Origin: an uncultured Balneola sp.
GTDB taxonomy: Bacteria > Bacteroidota > Rhodothermia > Balneolales > Balneolaceae
Direction: 5' to 3'
Assembly (NCBI GenBank): GCA_902529115.1
Contig: CABZVB010000001.1
Coordinates: 231,921-295,920 of the forward strand
DNA: 64,000 nucleotides
Shown one piece after another: positions 8,756 through 19,000 of this stretch. How positions within the stretch are numbered: position 1 is the first letter of the stretch; each line of letters starts with the position of its first letter. Both the position numbers and the translations under genes were made by a program. The notes beneath the pieces were generated by a model that saw only the letters and a program-made list of their open reading frames with translations, did no database searches and was not told the origin of the DNA.

Positions 8756-10264
8756 ATGAACATGAATTCCCTAAACAAAAAGTCTAAGCCGCCTATTAAT
8801 ATAGTATGGTTGAAGAGAGATATTAGATTGGCTGACCATGAGGGATTTTATTTAGCCGAGCAAGTAAAAAATGATTATATCCCACTATATGTGTTTGATC
8901 CTAATGAATTAGCAGGACCAGATTCATCTTTGCGGCATAGACAGTTTGTTTATCACTCCCTAAAGGATATGAATAAGCAATTAGTAGCTGTGCAAAGACA
9001 GGTAATGATTACCTGGGGAGATACTCTCAAGGTATTTCATTTTTTGGCAGATACCTTCTCTATTGAGCAGTTATTTTCTTATCAAGAGTCTGGAACAGGT
9101 AGAACCTGGGAGCGTGACAAAGGTGTGGATACCTTTTGTAAGCAGCAAGGTATACAGTGGGTACAATGTCAGCGAGACGGGGTACTTCGAGGGATAGATA
9201 ACCGGGATGGTTGGAATAAAGCCTGGAAGGTGTGTATGAGTCAACCTCAGTTTACGCCAGCCTTTTCACCACCAAGTGAGCAAATAAAATCCTTAAGTAA
9301 AGATATTTCACGCCAGCATCCTTTTCCTATTCCATTGGAAATAAAGGCAAAGCTAGAGAGCTATCCTAAGATGTATCAACCCGCGGGGGAAAGCCAAGCA
9401 TGGAGACGTTTAGAGAGTTTTATTGGTAGCCGGGGCAGAAATTATCAACGGTATATCTCTAAGCCATCATTATCACGAGATAGTTGCAGTCGAGTGTCGC
9501 CGCATTTGGCATGGGGTAATGTAAGCGTGAGGCAGGTTTATGGATTTGTAAGTAAACACCCCGCAAGGAAGGAAAGCTTCCAAGCCTACTCTTCCTTTTT
9601 GACCAGACTAAGGTGGAATTGCCATTTCATTCAAAAGTTCGAAATGGAACCAGAATATGAGTTAGAGTGTGTGAACAAGGGATACAAACTTATGTCATAT
9701 ACCAGTAGACCGGATTTTTTAGAAGCCTGGAAGCAAGGGTATACCGGTATACCACTGGTTGATGCGTGTATGCGTTGCTTACAGGCAACAGGGTGGATTA
9801 ATTTTCGTATGAGGGCTATGCTGGTTTCTTTTTTGTGTCATCATTTAGATTGTGATTGGAGGCTTGGGGTGTATCATTTGGCAAGACTTTTTTTAGATTA
9901 TGAACCTGGTATTCACTATCCTCAATTTCAAATGCAAGCTGGGACCACTGGGGTAAATACGATACGAATGTATAACCCAGTAAAACAGTCTAAAGACCAT
10001 GATCCAAATGGAGTATTTATTAGGCAATGGGTTCCTGAGTTGCAGCATTATCCTCTAGCCTATATACATGAGCCATGGACCATAACTCCCCTTGAAAAGG
10101 CATGTTTACCAGATTTGAATGGCCTCGTGTATCCCAACCCAATCGTAGACATCGCACTAGCAGCATCAGTAGCTAGGAAGAAAATTTGGAGTTATAGAGA
10201 ATCTTTACTGGTCAAACAAGAGAACCAAAGGATTCTAAAAAAACATACCCATCGCACAATTTAA
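8756..10264 (+). CDS. Deoxyribodipyrimidine photolyase / cryptochrome family protein
   Basis: A flavoprotein of the photolyase/cryptochrome family, probably a light-driven DNA repair enzyme. The N-terminal antenna-type Rossmann domain begins [15 protein letters not shown]. The FAD-binding half carries [42 protein letters not shown], the [15 protein letters not shown] loop and WVPEL. The frame could open at a TTG (8738), but the ATGs at 8756 and 8762 are more natural; I use 8756, giving 502 residues. The loop sequence [11 protein letters not shown]...[10 protein letters not shown] differs from textbook class I CPD photolyases, so it may belong to a separate clade. Whether it repairs CPDs, (6-4) products or acts as a photoreceptor cannot be said from sequence. 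Confidence 0.88.
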   Translation: MNMNSLNKKSKPPINIVWLKRDIRLADHEGFYLAEQVKNDYIPLYVFDPNELAGPDSSLRHRQFVYHSLKDMNKQLVAVQRQVMITWGDTLKVFHFLADTFSIEQLFSYQESGTGRTWERDKGVDTFCKQQGIQWVQCQRDGVLRGIDNRDGWNKAWKVCMSQPQFTPAFSPPSEQIKSLSKDISRQHPFPIPLEIKAKLESYPKMYQPAGESQAWRRLESFIGSRGRNYQRYISKPSLSRDSCSRVSPHLAWGNVSVRQVYGFVSKHPARKESFQAYSSFLTRLRWNCHFIQKFEMEPEYELECVNKGYKLMSYTSRPDFLEAWKQGYTGIPLVDACMRCLQATGWINFRMRAMLVSFLCHHLDCDWRLGVYHLARLFLDYEPGIHYPQFQMQAGTTGVNTIRMYNPVKQSKDHDPNGVFIRQWVPELQHYPLAYIHEPWTITPLEKACLPDLNGLVYPNPIVDIALAASVARKKIWSYRESLLVKQENQRILKKHTHRTI

Positions 10265-10277
10265 TATGGATGGGTAT
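10245..10277 (+). terminator. Stem-loop spanning the photolyase stop codon
   Basis: A perfect 9-base inverted repeat, ATACCCATC (10245-10253) and GATGGGTAT (10269-10277), is separated by 15 bases and contains the photolyase stop codon in its loop. It sits between two convergent genes, where a terminator or transcript-end hairpin would be expected. No T-run follows on either strand, so it is not a textbook intrinsic terminator. Confidence 0.4.
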
Positions 10278-10350
10278 AATGAATGGAAGAAGTTAAGTAT
10301 TCGCTTATAAGTTAGATATTAAATTGCTCTCTATATATTTAGACGATCGA

Positions 10351-13236
10351 TTATTCGCTACCTTCTTGAATGGGTTCTATGATGTCTCCCTTCTCGGTCA
10401 CATCAATGACCTCATAACCAAGAGCTTTTAGCTTATCACGATTAGTTGCTCCATCTCCAACCACTAAAATATAGGTATTTTCAGTATTTAGATATTTCTT
10501 GGCTAGTGCATTAATCTCCTCACGAGTAATATTTTGTATAATATCAGCTTGTTTGTCAACATAGGAGCCGTCTAGATCGTACCGGATGATATTGCCTAAG
10601 AAGCCGGCTTTTTGAAATGGTGTTTCATAGCGACGAGCATCTCGCTGGCCAATAGAGTTTCTCATAAAATTGAGCTCATCTTTGGTAATTCCATCTTCTT
10701 GAAAGCCTTTGATTTCTTTTATAAACTCTACTACTGCACTATCGGTAGCACTGGCTTTGATGCCAGCCGATGCCGTAAACTGACTTCCTCGATCATTTCC
10801 ACTAAATCCAGAGCGAGCGCCATAAGTCCAACCTTTATCTTCTCGCAGGTTTAGATTAATTCTGCTGTTAAAAGCACCACCTAAGCTGTAGTTCATTAGA
10901 CTAGTTTTAAAGTACTCACCTGTTGCATCGTAGGTCATATTAGATACATAGCCAATACGTATTTCAGATTGGGGCGCACCCACTTTATCCATAAGATACA
11001 CTTTAGTATAGTCTCCAGGCTTGGGCTTGGGTAAGTCAGGGATATCTACATTTTTGGTTTTCCATTCGTTTAGGAATGTTAGACTGGAAATTGCTTCTTC
11101 TTCAGTAATATCACCAACTACAACTACTTCTGTAATCTCAGGAGACATATATGATTCATAGAAGGCTCGAACATCTTCAATAGTAATTCGGCTCACGGTT
11201 TCCTCTAACCCTGAGGTAGGAACCGAATAAATATGTTCATCTCCGTAGAGCAATCGATTATAGATTTGACTAGCTACAGCCGCAGGATTTTGGTAAGAAG
11301 CACGAATGCTTTCAAGCTGTTGCTGCTTAACCCGATTAAAGTCTTCTTCAGTAAAAGCTGGGCGGTAGAGTATTTCTTCAAACAATTCCATAGTACGGGT
11401 CAAATTTTTGCTTAGAGTACTTAGTCCAACTACCGTTTCACTTCTGCCACCTGAAACTGAAATAGAACTGGCAATGAGACGTAATTCTTCAGAAATTTCC
11501 TCAGAACTATAATTTTGAGTGCTTTCATTCATCAACGCTGCAGTTAAAGATGCGAGGCCTGCTTTTTGTGGATCGTTAGCATCCAGTTCATGTCCACCTT
11601 TGATGTACAGTTGCATATTAATGGTTGGTACTTCGTTTGATTCGCTGCCAATAAGTTTGATTCCATTTTCAAAATTAGCTCTCCAATAGTCAGGTACTTT
11701 AACCAAAGGAGCAGTTCCTGGGGTTGGTTTAACGCTCCTGTCAAACGTATCTCCTTCAGGGCGTGAATAGGAAAGCCCAGAATAGTCTGTAGTAGGGAAT
11801 GGATTATCGCCCTCTTTTTGAGCAAGATAGTTATCGGGCGCTGCAGGTGTCGTTGCTCCACCATCATTGGGAAGTACACTTAGTAATACTCCTGGGTTAT
11901 TATAAATATACTTGTTAAAAACCCGCATAATATCTTCTTTGGTTACTTCCAAATAACGGTTTAAATCCTCATTTATATAATTAGCATTTCCAGCAATAGT
12001 CTGATAATCAGCCAATTGAGAAACCTTGCCGCTAACAGAAGTTAGTCCATTAATAAAGCTGGATTCAAAATTAGCCTTAATCTTAGCTAAATCATTATCA
12101 CTTACTCCTTCTGAGGCAAATTCGTCCAAGATTGTTCTCATTTCTTGTTCGAAATCTGCTAAAGTTTGGCCTGGAAATGGTAATACAAACATAGTAAACT
12201 CACCAGCGAGTTCACTTACAGGATGGAATACGGAGGCTTGTATGGCTTTTTGGGTCAGTATAAATTTTTTGAATAAGTACGAACTTCTTCCGGTTCCAAG
12301 AATTTGCGCTAAGAAATCAAGAGGTGCTTCATCTGGATGAAAGCGTGGTACTGTTGGATAAGTTGCTAAAAGAGCAGGGAATCGAATATTGTTATCTACA
12401 TATGAAACATAGCGATCTGCGTCGAGCTGAACGGGACGTAATTTCATACTCTTAACTTCCGGGCCTCTAGGAATGACTCCAAAATATTTTTCTACCATAG
12501 GAATTACTTCCTCTGCGGTTACATTTCCGCCAATGGTAAGGGTAGCGTTGTTTGGCCCATACCATCGCATAAAGAATTTCTTTAAATCATCTACATTTAC
12601 TCTATCTAGATCTTCCAATTTTCCAATTGTAAGCCAGGAATAGGGATGACCAAAAGGATACAAAGTTTCAGCTGTGAGTTCACTCCAGCGGCCATAGGCA
12701 GCGTTGTCGTAATTTTGCCCCTTTTCATTCTTTACGGTTTCTCGTTGAATTTCAAATTTTTTCTGAGTTACTGCATCTAAGAAAAAACCCATTCGATCAG
12801 CCTCCAACCATAGCACAACTTCCAGCTGATTGCTTGGGACGGTTTGATAGTAATTGGTACGATCACGATTGGTAGATCCATTTAAGGTTCCTCCAGCATC
12901 ACTAATAATTTTGAAGTGCTCTTCATCGGCAACATTTTCCGAACCTTGGAACATCATATGTTCAAAAAAGTGAGCAAAACCAGACTTATACAATTCCTCT
13001 CTTGCCGAACCTACATGATAAGTGATATCCACATGAACCAAAGGATCGGAGTCATCTTCATGAATAATTACAGTGAGTCCGTTATCCAGCTTAAATTCCT
13101 TAAAAGGTATAACAAGCATTTTATTATTTTCTGAGTAGTTAACTTCTTTTATAAATGATGTTTGTGCTTTTAAATTAGATATACACAAAGTTAGAAATAT
13201 TAGAGTAATAAGTATTGTTCTGAACTTGGAAATCAT
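10351..13236 (-). CDS. Secreted M16 family (pitrilysin-like) zinc metallopeptidase
   Basis: A 961-residue periplasmic or surface peptidase with a clear signal peptide (hydrophobic residues 7-20, cleavage probably after ...NLKA). The inverted zinc motif HxxEH is intact at H89-F-F-E92-H93, and the ETVKNE segment about 75 residues later should supply the third ligand. Two M16 units follow one another: an active N-terminal half, and a second half beginning near residue 520 that lacks HxxEH, the usual fused two-domain arrangement. It is probably involved in peptide degradation outside the cytoplasm. It is transcribed away from the A+T-rich signalling cluster, separated from it by 107 bases. Confidence 0.94.
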   Translation of the reverse strand: MISKFRTILITLIFLTLCISNLKAQTSFIKEVNYSENNKMLVIPFKEFKLDNGLTVIIHEDDSDPLVHVDITYHVGSAREELYKSGFAHFFEHMMFQGSENVADEEHFKIISDAGGTLNGSTNRDRTNYYQTVPSNQLEVVLWLEADRMGFFLDAVTQKKFEIQRETVKNEKGQNYDNAAYGRWSELTAETLYPFGHPYSWLTIGKLEDLDRVNVDDLKKFFMRWYGPNNATLTIGGNVTAEEVIPMVEKYFGVIPRGPEVKSMKLRPVQLDADRYVSYVDNNIRFPALLATYPTVPRFHPDEAPLDFLAQILGTGRSSYLFKKFILTQKAIQASVFHPVSELAGEFTMFVLPFPGQTLADFEQEMRTILDEFASEGVSDNDLAKIKANFESSFINGLTSVSGKVSQLADYQTIAGNANYINEDLNRYLEVTKEDIMRVFNKYIYNNPGVLLSVLPNDGGATTPAAPDNYLAQKEGDNPFPTTDYSGLSYSRPEGDTFDRSVKPTPGTAPLVKVPDYWRANFENGIKLIGSESNEVPTINMQLYIKGGHELDANDPQKAGLASLTAALMNESTQNYSSEEISEELRLIASSISVSGGRSETVVGLSTLSKNLTRTMELFEEILYRPAFTEEDFNRVKQQQLESIRASYQNPAAVASQIYNRLLYGDEHIYSVPTSGLEETVSRITIEDVRAFYESYMSPEITEVVVVGDITEEEAISSLTFLNEWKTKNVDIPDLPKPKPGDYTKVYLMDKVGAPQSEIRIGYVSNMTYDATGEYFKTSLMNYSLGGAFNSRINLNLREDKGWTYGARSGFSGNDRGSQFTASAGIKASATDSAVVEFIKEIKGFQEDGITKDELNFMRNSIGQRDARRYETPFQKAGFLGNIIRYDLDGSYVDKQADIIQNITREEINALAKKYLNTENTYILVVGDGATNRDKLKALGYEVIDVTEKGDIIEPIQEGSE

Positions 13237-13343
13237 TATCGCAGGTTTAAATATTAGTTATTTGTTGATACTTAGAATGGTTTCTATTATTATAATCCAA
13301 CGTAAGATAGTTTAAAATGTTTCAATAAATGTAAAGGCTAATT

Positions 13344-13781
13344 ATGTCAAAAGAAACAAAACCATCAGTTGAACTACGCATCCCAATTTTAAAGGATATG
13401 GAACTTGTGGCGACAAATACAGCTGATGTCATTGCTAAATATATGGAATTAAGTGAGGAGGCATCTGGTGAAATATCTATGGCATTAATTGAAGCGACAA
13501 TTAATGCATTTGAACACTCCGAATCACAAAAAGATATATTTATAAATTTCACTATCTCAGACGATGAATTAACAATAAAAGTTATAGACAAAGGAAAAGG
13601 CTTTGACAGTGAAGGAATTCAAATACCAGACATCGATTCAAAATTAAAAAAACAAGAAAGAAAGAGGGGATGGGGTGTAATGCTCATCAAAGAGTTGATG
13701 GATTCAGTCGATTATGAATCGGGTAATGACGGAACTACACTCACAATGACAAAGAAAAAGAAAAATGAGCAAGATAATTAG
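13344..13781 (+). CDS. RsbW/SpoIIAB-like anti-sigma-type serine kinase (HATPase)
   Basis: A 145-residue GHKL-fold protein of the partner-switching kinase type. The N box is present as E50-A-T-I-N54-A-F-E-H58, the G1 motif as D82-K-G-K-G-F (VIDKGKGFD), and the G2-like region as G109-W-G-V-M-L-I-K-E-L-M-D. The C-terminal GTTLTM strand closes the fold. Relatives bind a sigma factor or another target and phosphorylate a STAS antagonist. Here the STAS gene overlaps by 17 bases, so the pair is translationally coupled. The ATG follows AAAGG by 6 bases. No sigma factor gene lies beside it, so its target is unknown; the cyclase two genes downstream is a candidate (inference). Confidence 0.9.
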   Translation: MSKETKPSVELRIPILKDMELVATNTADVIAKYMELSEEASGEISMALIEATINAFEHSESQKDIFINFTISDDELTIKVIDKGKGFDSEGIQIPDIDSKLKKQERKRGWGVMLIKELMDSVDYESGNDGTTLTMTKKKKNEQDN

Positions 13782-14100
13782 TACTGAAGAACACAATAAT
13801 TTTGTAGTAGTAAAAACAGAAGGCTATTTCAATAAAGATCTAGGTGAGCTTGTGATTTCTCTTGTCGAGGAAAACGTCAAGGAGAATAAATACCATTTTA
13901 TTTTAGACTTAGAGCAATCAAAAATTGTTAATAGTATTGGTGCATCAATATTAATTGAAGTAATTGAAATACTTCAAGAAAAAGATGGAAGCTTATCATT
14001 GTGTCACATGGCTCCAATTATCGAAAAAACATTTTCAATTATGGGTCTTACAAAGTATTGTAATACTTTTAAAAGTCTAGAAGAAGCGGTTGCTCAGTAA
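13765..14100 (+). CDS. STAS-domain anti-sigma factor antagonist-like protein
   Basis: A 111-residue single STAS domain similar to RsbV/SpoIIAA. In such proteins a Ser or Thr in a D-S-x-G loop is phosphorylated by the partner kinase and dephosphorylated by a PP2C phosphatase. Here the loop is N56-S57-I-G59-A-S61, so the phosphorylatable Ser and Gly remain but the preceding acidic residue is Asn. It overlaps the kinase gene by 17 bases and is followed 20 bases later by an adenylate cyclase gene, which indicates one transcript for the three. The strongly A+T-rich composition matches its cluster neighbours and differs from flanking genes. Confidence 0.88.
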   Translation: MSKIISTEEHNNFVVVKTEGYFNKDLGELVISLVEENVKENKYHFILDLEQSKIVNSIGASILIEVIEILQEKDGSLSLCHMAPIIEKTFSIMGLTKYCNTFKSLEEAVAQ

Positions 14101-14120
14101 TCAATATTAGGTGATGGGCC

Positions 14121-16037
14121 TTGTTTTCTATATCAAAGAGCATTTCCAATTACAAAGAGACCTACCCTGATATAGATATAAGTTGCTTATTCTATAAGCA
14201 AAAAGAATTCCTAAAAAATGTGGGAGGTCTAGATTATTTTTTAGGCACACAATCGGTTAAATATCAAAAAGAGGCCATCTCTTATTTCAGAGAGATAGAA
14301 AAATCAAAAGTTGGCTTGAATAAATTTGATATTCATTTTCTTCATGAAGATTATCAAGTAGTTTTTTATCCAATTTTTTGTAAAAATGAGACAATAGGAT
14401 TCGTATATGGAAATAATACTGTAAGTAATGCCCAAAAGTTATTGAGTTTCAGTAGTCTCTTATCAAGAAAACTTGCAGGGATATTTTATGAAAAAAGAAT
14501 TAGAAAAATTGAATCTAGGGCTAGTATTAAAGACCTTGAATTTGAGTCTATTGTTCAACTTACAAATATGCTTAGTTTTTGTGAGGATTTGTCTAATGAA
14601 ACATTAGAATATATTCTCATACACTTAGTATCACTTTATGCAGCCTCAAAGGGTATGTTTATCCTTAGAGACTCTAATACAAATATTTATGAAGTCAGGG
14701 CAACTTTTGAAATCCAGAGTGAAGATTTGCCTAAAAGAATGTTGACAGATAATAAAGGACTTCTATCAGAGCTCAAGAATACAAATAAAACATTTCTTCT
14801 AAAACCAGATCAATTCAATTTGGTTAAATTTGTCAAACAAAATTCAATTTGTAGCCCAATTTATTTCAGAGGTAATTTACTTGGTTGTATAATTTTAGCT
14901 GACAAAGAAAGCCGCAGGGGCTTTGTGAATTTTTCAAGTAAAGATGCTAATCTATTTGATAGCCTTACTAAGGAAATTAGTTTGACGATTAATAATTTGA
15001 AACTCATTGATGATCTTCAATCGACAAATAATTTGATTGATAATATAATGACATCTATTGAGGCTGGAATAATAAAATTTACAGAGTTTGGTGAGATTGA
15101 ATATGTAAACAAAAAAGCAATTGATGTTATTGGTCTAGAACGAGAAGATATACAAAATCAGTACTATGGGATTATATTTGCAGAAAATGAATCATTCCTA
15201 GAAGTAATCAGTAATTTTGAGGAATCTGAATCAGCAAATAATAAAGTGCAAATAATTAAGAATGTACCATATGTGAATTCTAATCGTGTTTCACGAACGT
15301 TGGATACAACAATTTCGCCTGTTTTTGATAAAAATAATGATCGATCTGGATTTATTTTATCTTTTGACGATATATCAGATATGCAAAAGGTTAAGACTAC
15401 CTTTAAGAAATATGTTTCAGGAAATATTGTTGATGAAATTCTAGACGATAACTCAAAAACTGATTTGGGTGGTACGCTTACTAATGCATGTGTTCTATTT
15501 GCAGATATCAGAGGATTCACCTCTTTTTCTGAAAAAACTACGGCGTCTGATTTAGTTGCAATACTAAATAAGTATTTTACTGATATGATTGACGTTGTCT
15601 ATGAGTTCAATGGAACTCTTGATAAGATTATTGGTGATGAATTAATGGTATTGTTTGGAATACCAAATAATTCTGACCAAGATTGTCAAAACGCAGTTGA
15701 TTGTGGAATAACCATGTTTAAAAGGCTTGATAGATTTAATGAAGAATTAGAAAAACAAAACAATCATAAGTTAAGGATAGGTATTGGTATCCACTTTGGA
15801 GAAGTAGTTGCTGGAAATATTGGATCGGATAAACAAATGAACTATACAGTGATTGGGGATAATGTTAACCAAGCTGCAAGATTTTGTTCACATGCTAGGC
15901 CAAATGAGATTATAATTTCAGAATCTGTATATGATAATATTTCAAATAAGTCTTTATTTACAGATCAAATATTTATTAACGTAAAAGGGAAAGAGAAATC
16001 TATCCCAGTAAGAAGCTTTACTCATAAGTTGAATTAA
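14121..16037 (+). CDS. GAF-PAS adenylate cyclase (class III)
   Basis: A 638-residue soluble class III nucleotide cyclase with no visible membrane segment. An N-terminal region of about 135 residues that I cannot assign is followed by a GAF domain (about 145-295), a PAS domain (about 300-425, GEIEYVNKKAIDVIGL) and the cyclase domain (about 450-636). Catalytic features are complete: metal ligands D462 (FADIRGFTS) and D506 (IGDEL), adenine-selecting K502 and T576, and transition-state N583 and R587 (VNQAAR). It should therefore make cAMP rather than cGMP. The start is a TTG with AGGTG about 10 bases upstream; an in-frame TGA at 14112 rules out an earlier start. It is the third gene of the kinase-STAS operon and shares 4 bases at the stop with the convergent phosphatase gene. 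Confidence 0.92.
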   Translation: MFSISKSISNYKETYPDIDISCLFYKQKEFLKNVGGLDYFLGTQSVKYQKEAISYFREIEKSKVGLNKFDIHFLHEDYQVVFYPIFCKNETIGFVYGNNTVSNAQKLLSFSSLLSRKLAGIFYEKRIRKIESRASIKDLEFESIVQLTNMLSFCEDLSNETLEYILIHLVSLYAASKGMFILRDSNTNIYEVRATFEIQSEDLPKRMLTDNKGLLSELKNTNKTFLLKPDQFNLVKFVKQNSICSPIYFRGNLLGCIILADKESRRGFVNFSSKDANLFDSLTKEISLTINNLKLIDDLQSTNNLIDNIMTSIEAGIIKFTEFGEIEYVNKKAIDVIGLEREDIQNQYYGIIFAENESFLEVISNFEESESANNKVQIIKNVPYVNSNRVSRTLDTTISPVFDKNNDRSGFILSFDDISDMQKVKTTFKKYVSGNIVDEILDDNSKTDLGGTLTNACVLFADIRGFTSFSEKTTASDLVAILNKYFTDMIDVVYEFNGTLDKIIGDELMVLFGIPNNSDQDCQNAVDCGITMFKRLDRFNEELEKQNNHKLRIGIGIHFGEVVAGNIGSDKQMNYTVIGDNVNQAARFCSHARPNEIIISESVYDNISNKSLFTDQIFINVKGKEKSIPVRSFTHKLN

Positions 16038-19000
16038 GCAACTTTTTTTATAACTACTAAAGTTATATCGTCAGGTAAATCATCAAGATGAGTTCGCCAT
16101 TTTTTTCCCAAACTTAATAATGCATTAGAAATTTGTTTTGCACTTTTATCAATGTTCTCAAAAATTTCATTGTAAATAGCTTCGTAGTCTAATAATTCGT
16201 TTGACTCATTGGGTAATTCTGGTAACCCATCAGACATCAAAACTAAGATATCTCCAATTTCAAAATCATGTTTATTTGACTCATATTTAGTTCGACTAAG
16301 GCCACCTAGGGGTAAGTTCGGAATTAAAACTTCCTCTAACTGATTATTCTTTGATTTGTACAAATAATAAGGAGGCATTGCAGCCGAACTAATTTCAATA
16401 GCATTTTCTTCAAGTTTAACTACAGATAAGCTCATACGAATTCTACCGAAATTCACTTTTTTTACTATCTGATTTAATTTGCTTAGCATATTAGATGGGG
16501 ATTCTAATTCAACACCATTTAATCCAGCCTTGGTCACAGAAACCATGATACCCGAAGTCACGCCGTGACCAGTTGCATCACCGCAAATGCTGTATAGCTT
16601 ATTTTCGTACTCAATGAAATCATAATAATCCCCACCCATTTCGTTAGCTGATTGAAGATATGTACTGATATCAAAAATGCTTGTTGAGGGAGTCGACTTA
16701 GGTAATAGACTCTGTTGTAAGTCTCTTGCTTCATTGAGTTCTTTTTCTCGTCGTTCTTTTTCAAAGTTATCTTTAGCCTTTTTAACTCTTTGTTTTTGGA
16801 TTATCCAATAAACTCCGACTAATATGATCAGGTAAAAGATGAATGCTTGATAACTAAACCAAATTGGTGGAGTATTAGTAATGGCAATCTCTATATCATT
16901 AATAGATCTATTTCCATTAGCATCGATTAAATAGATTTTGATTGATGAACCATACCATGGTAGAGAAGATATTATTATTTGATTACCATTGACACTGGCA
17001 TTATATGTTTCGTCATTAATACTATAATAATATCTATTATTATCTGACTTATAGTGGTTCCCTATGTAAGCATCAAATAATAAAGAAGTTATTTGATAAT
17101 CTATTTTTATTTCGTTGTTATTGATTTGAATGGGGTATGGCTTGTTAAATTTATCATATCCAACCACTCGAAAGAGTTTGATTTCATTTGAAATATCCTC
17201 ATCATATAATTCAGCATAATTGAATTGAAATAAACCATCTGTTCCACTAATAAAAATATTATTTGAACTATCGATCTTATGAATAGATTGCGTATTAAAA
17301 GATGACATAGATAGTCCGTCTTCTTCTGTAAGAGATCGAATTTTACCATCTTTAATTAAGTTTAATCCTTGGCCACTCTGTATAAATAAAATGCTATCTT
17401 GATAGTAAATATCTGAAATATTATTAGATAATAGGCCATCTTCTCTCGTCAATCTAACTAATTGATTTAATTCTAAGTCAAATTTATATAATCCTCTTCC
17501 ACTAGTTCCTCCATACACTTCATTAATCTCTTTAGCAAAGTAAAGATTATCAATGTTGTTTAAAGAATTTGCTGCATTGATATTAGTTTCTTCCAGAATT
17601 TTATTTTCAACTAGGCTATCAAGACTTTCTATTTGATGAAATGAAAGTGTCTTTAGATCGCTAGATATCCAAAGAGTATTATTCACTTTTTCAATATCTG
17701 TAAAATTGGGAGGTACATTTGGGTTCAATAACTCATCATAGATGTAGCTATTTTTTGCTAAAATAAATGAGAAGTCTGAAAAATTGTCTAAATCTGACTC
17801 AAATTCATGAATACCATTACTTGTACTTACATAAAAAGATTCATCTGTAAGAAAAATATTGTTAACCTCACCCCAATCGAATTCAAAATTATAGCTGAAG
17901 ATTAATGCAAAAAAACTAAAATCGAGATTGTAGAAATAAAGTGTATTATTTCCCATTGCTAACAAATAATTCTTCTTTAAAATTATCTTGTTGTAATCAT
18001 CACTTAATACTTCTTCGGGAGCTTCAATTTCATATGTATTTTTGTTAGGTATATCTGTTATTGAAAAAACTCCATTATTTAATAAAACTTCATAATATTC
18101 ATTTTTAGAGTAGTATTCTGAACCTTCATTAATTCTGCTAACAAGTGTTTTTTTAAGGGTATGCTTAGTCAATCCATTCTGAGTTCCTATCCATAAAAAA
18201 TTGTTTCTAATATTCACTCCAGTGACTGGATATTCTGTTATTTCCTCAAAAATAATTTTGAATTCATTATCATATACACTAACAAAATTTTCACCTGATA
18301 CTAATAAGAAATCTCCTTGTTTATGAATTTTTTTTACATTTGAATTATTATTTGAAGATTCAATTATTGTTGATTTAAATCCTTGACTTACGGAGTTATA
18401 CTCTAAAAGAGTTAGTCTTGAGTTAACTAATAATGCAAATAGTTTCGAATTAATCTTTATTATATTTTTAACATCACTATTTGCAAATTGCTTTTGGTTG
18501 ATAAGTCTATCATTATCTCTGTCATAAATATTTAACCCTCTGTCTGTTCCTATTAACAAATAATCTGATCTAGGCTCAATCATTGAGCTATTAATTGTTA
18601 TACTAGAAAACCCATTTATTGCACTTGAAGAAAGATTATTTTGACTATTTGCAATACCCCTTGTTATTGTACTGTCTTTTCTGTCTAGAATATTTATACC
18701 TCTATTTGTAGCGATCCAAATTTTATTCTCTTCAAAATATATTCCACGGCTGTCTGTCAATGAACTTAAATTATTGGTAGAGATAGTAGAAGGGTCAAAT
18801 AGATCAAATCTATAATTTTTGACTAGATCAAACTTATTGTCTAGTACAATAAGTCCACTATTTTCTGTTCCGATATAGATATCGGAGGTAAATGGGTCTG
18901 AATATATAGATACAGGTTTAGTTTCCGTTTTTAGCTGTTTGAATGAGTTATTTGTCCTATTAAAGATGCTTAATCCATCATCTGAGATGGCTATAACTGA

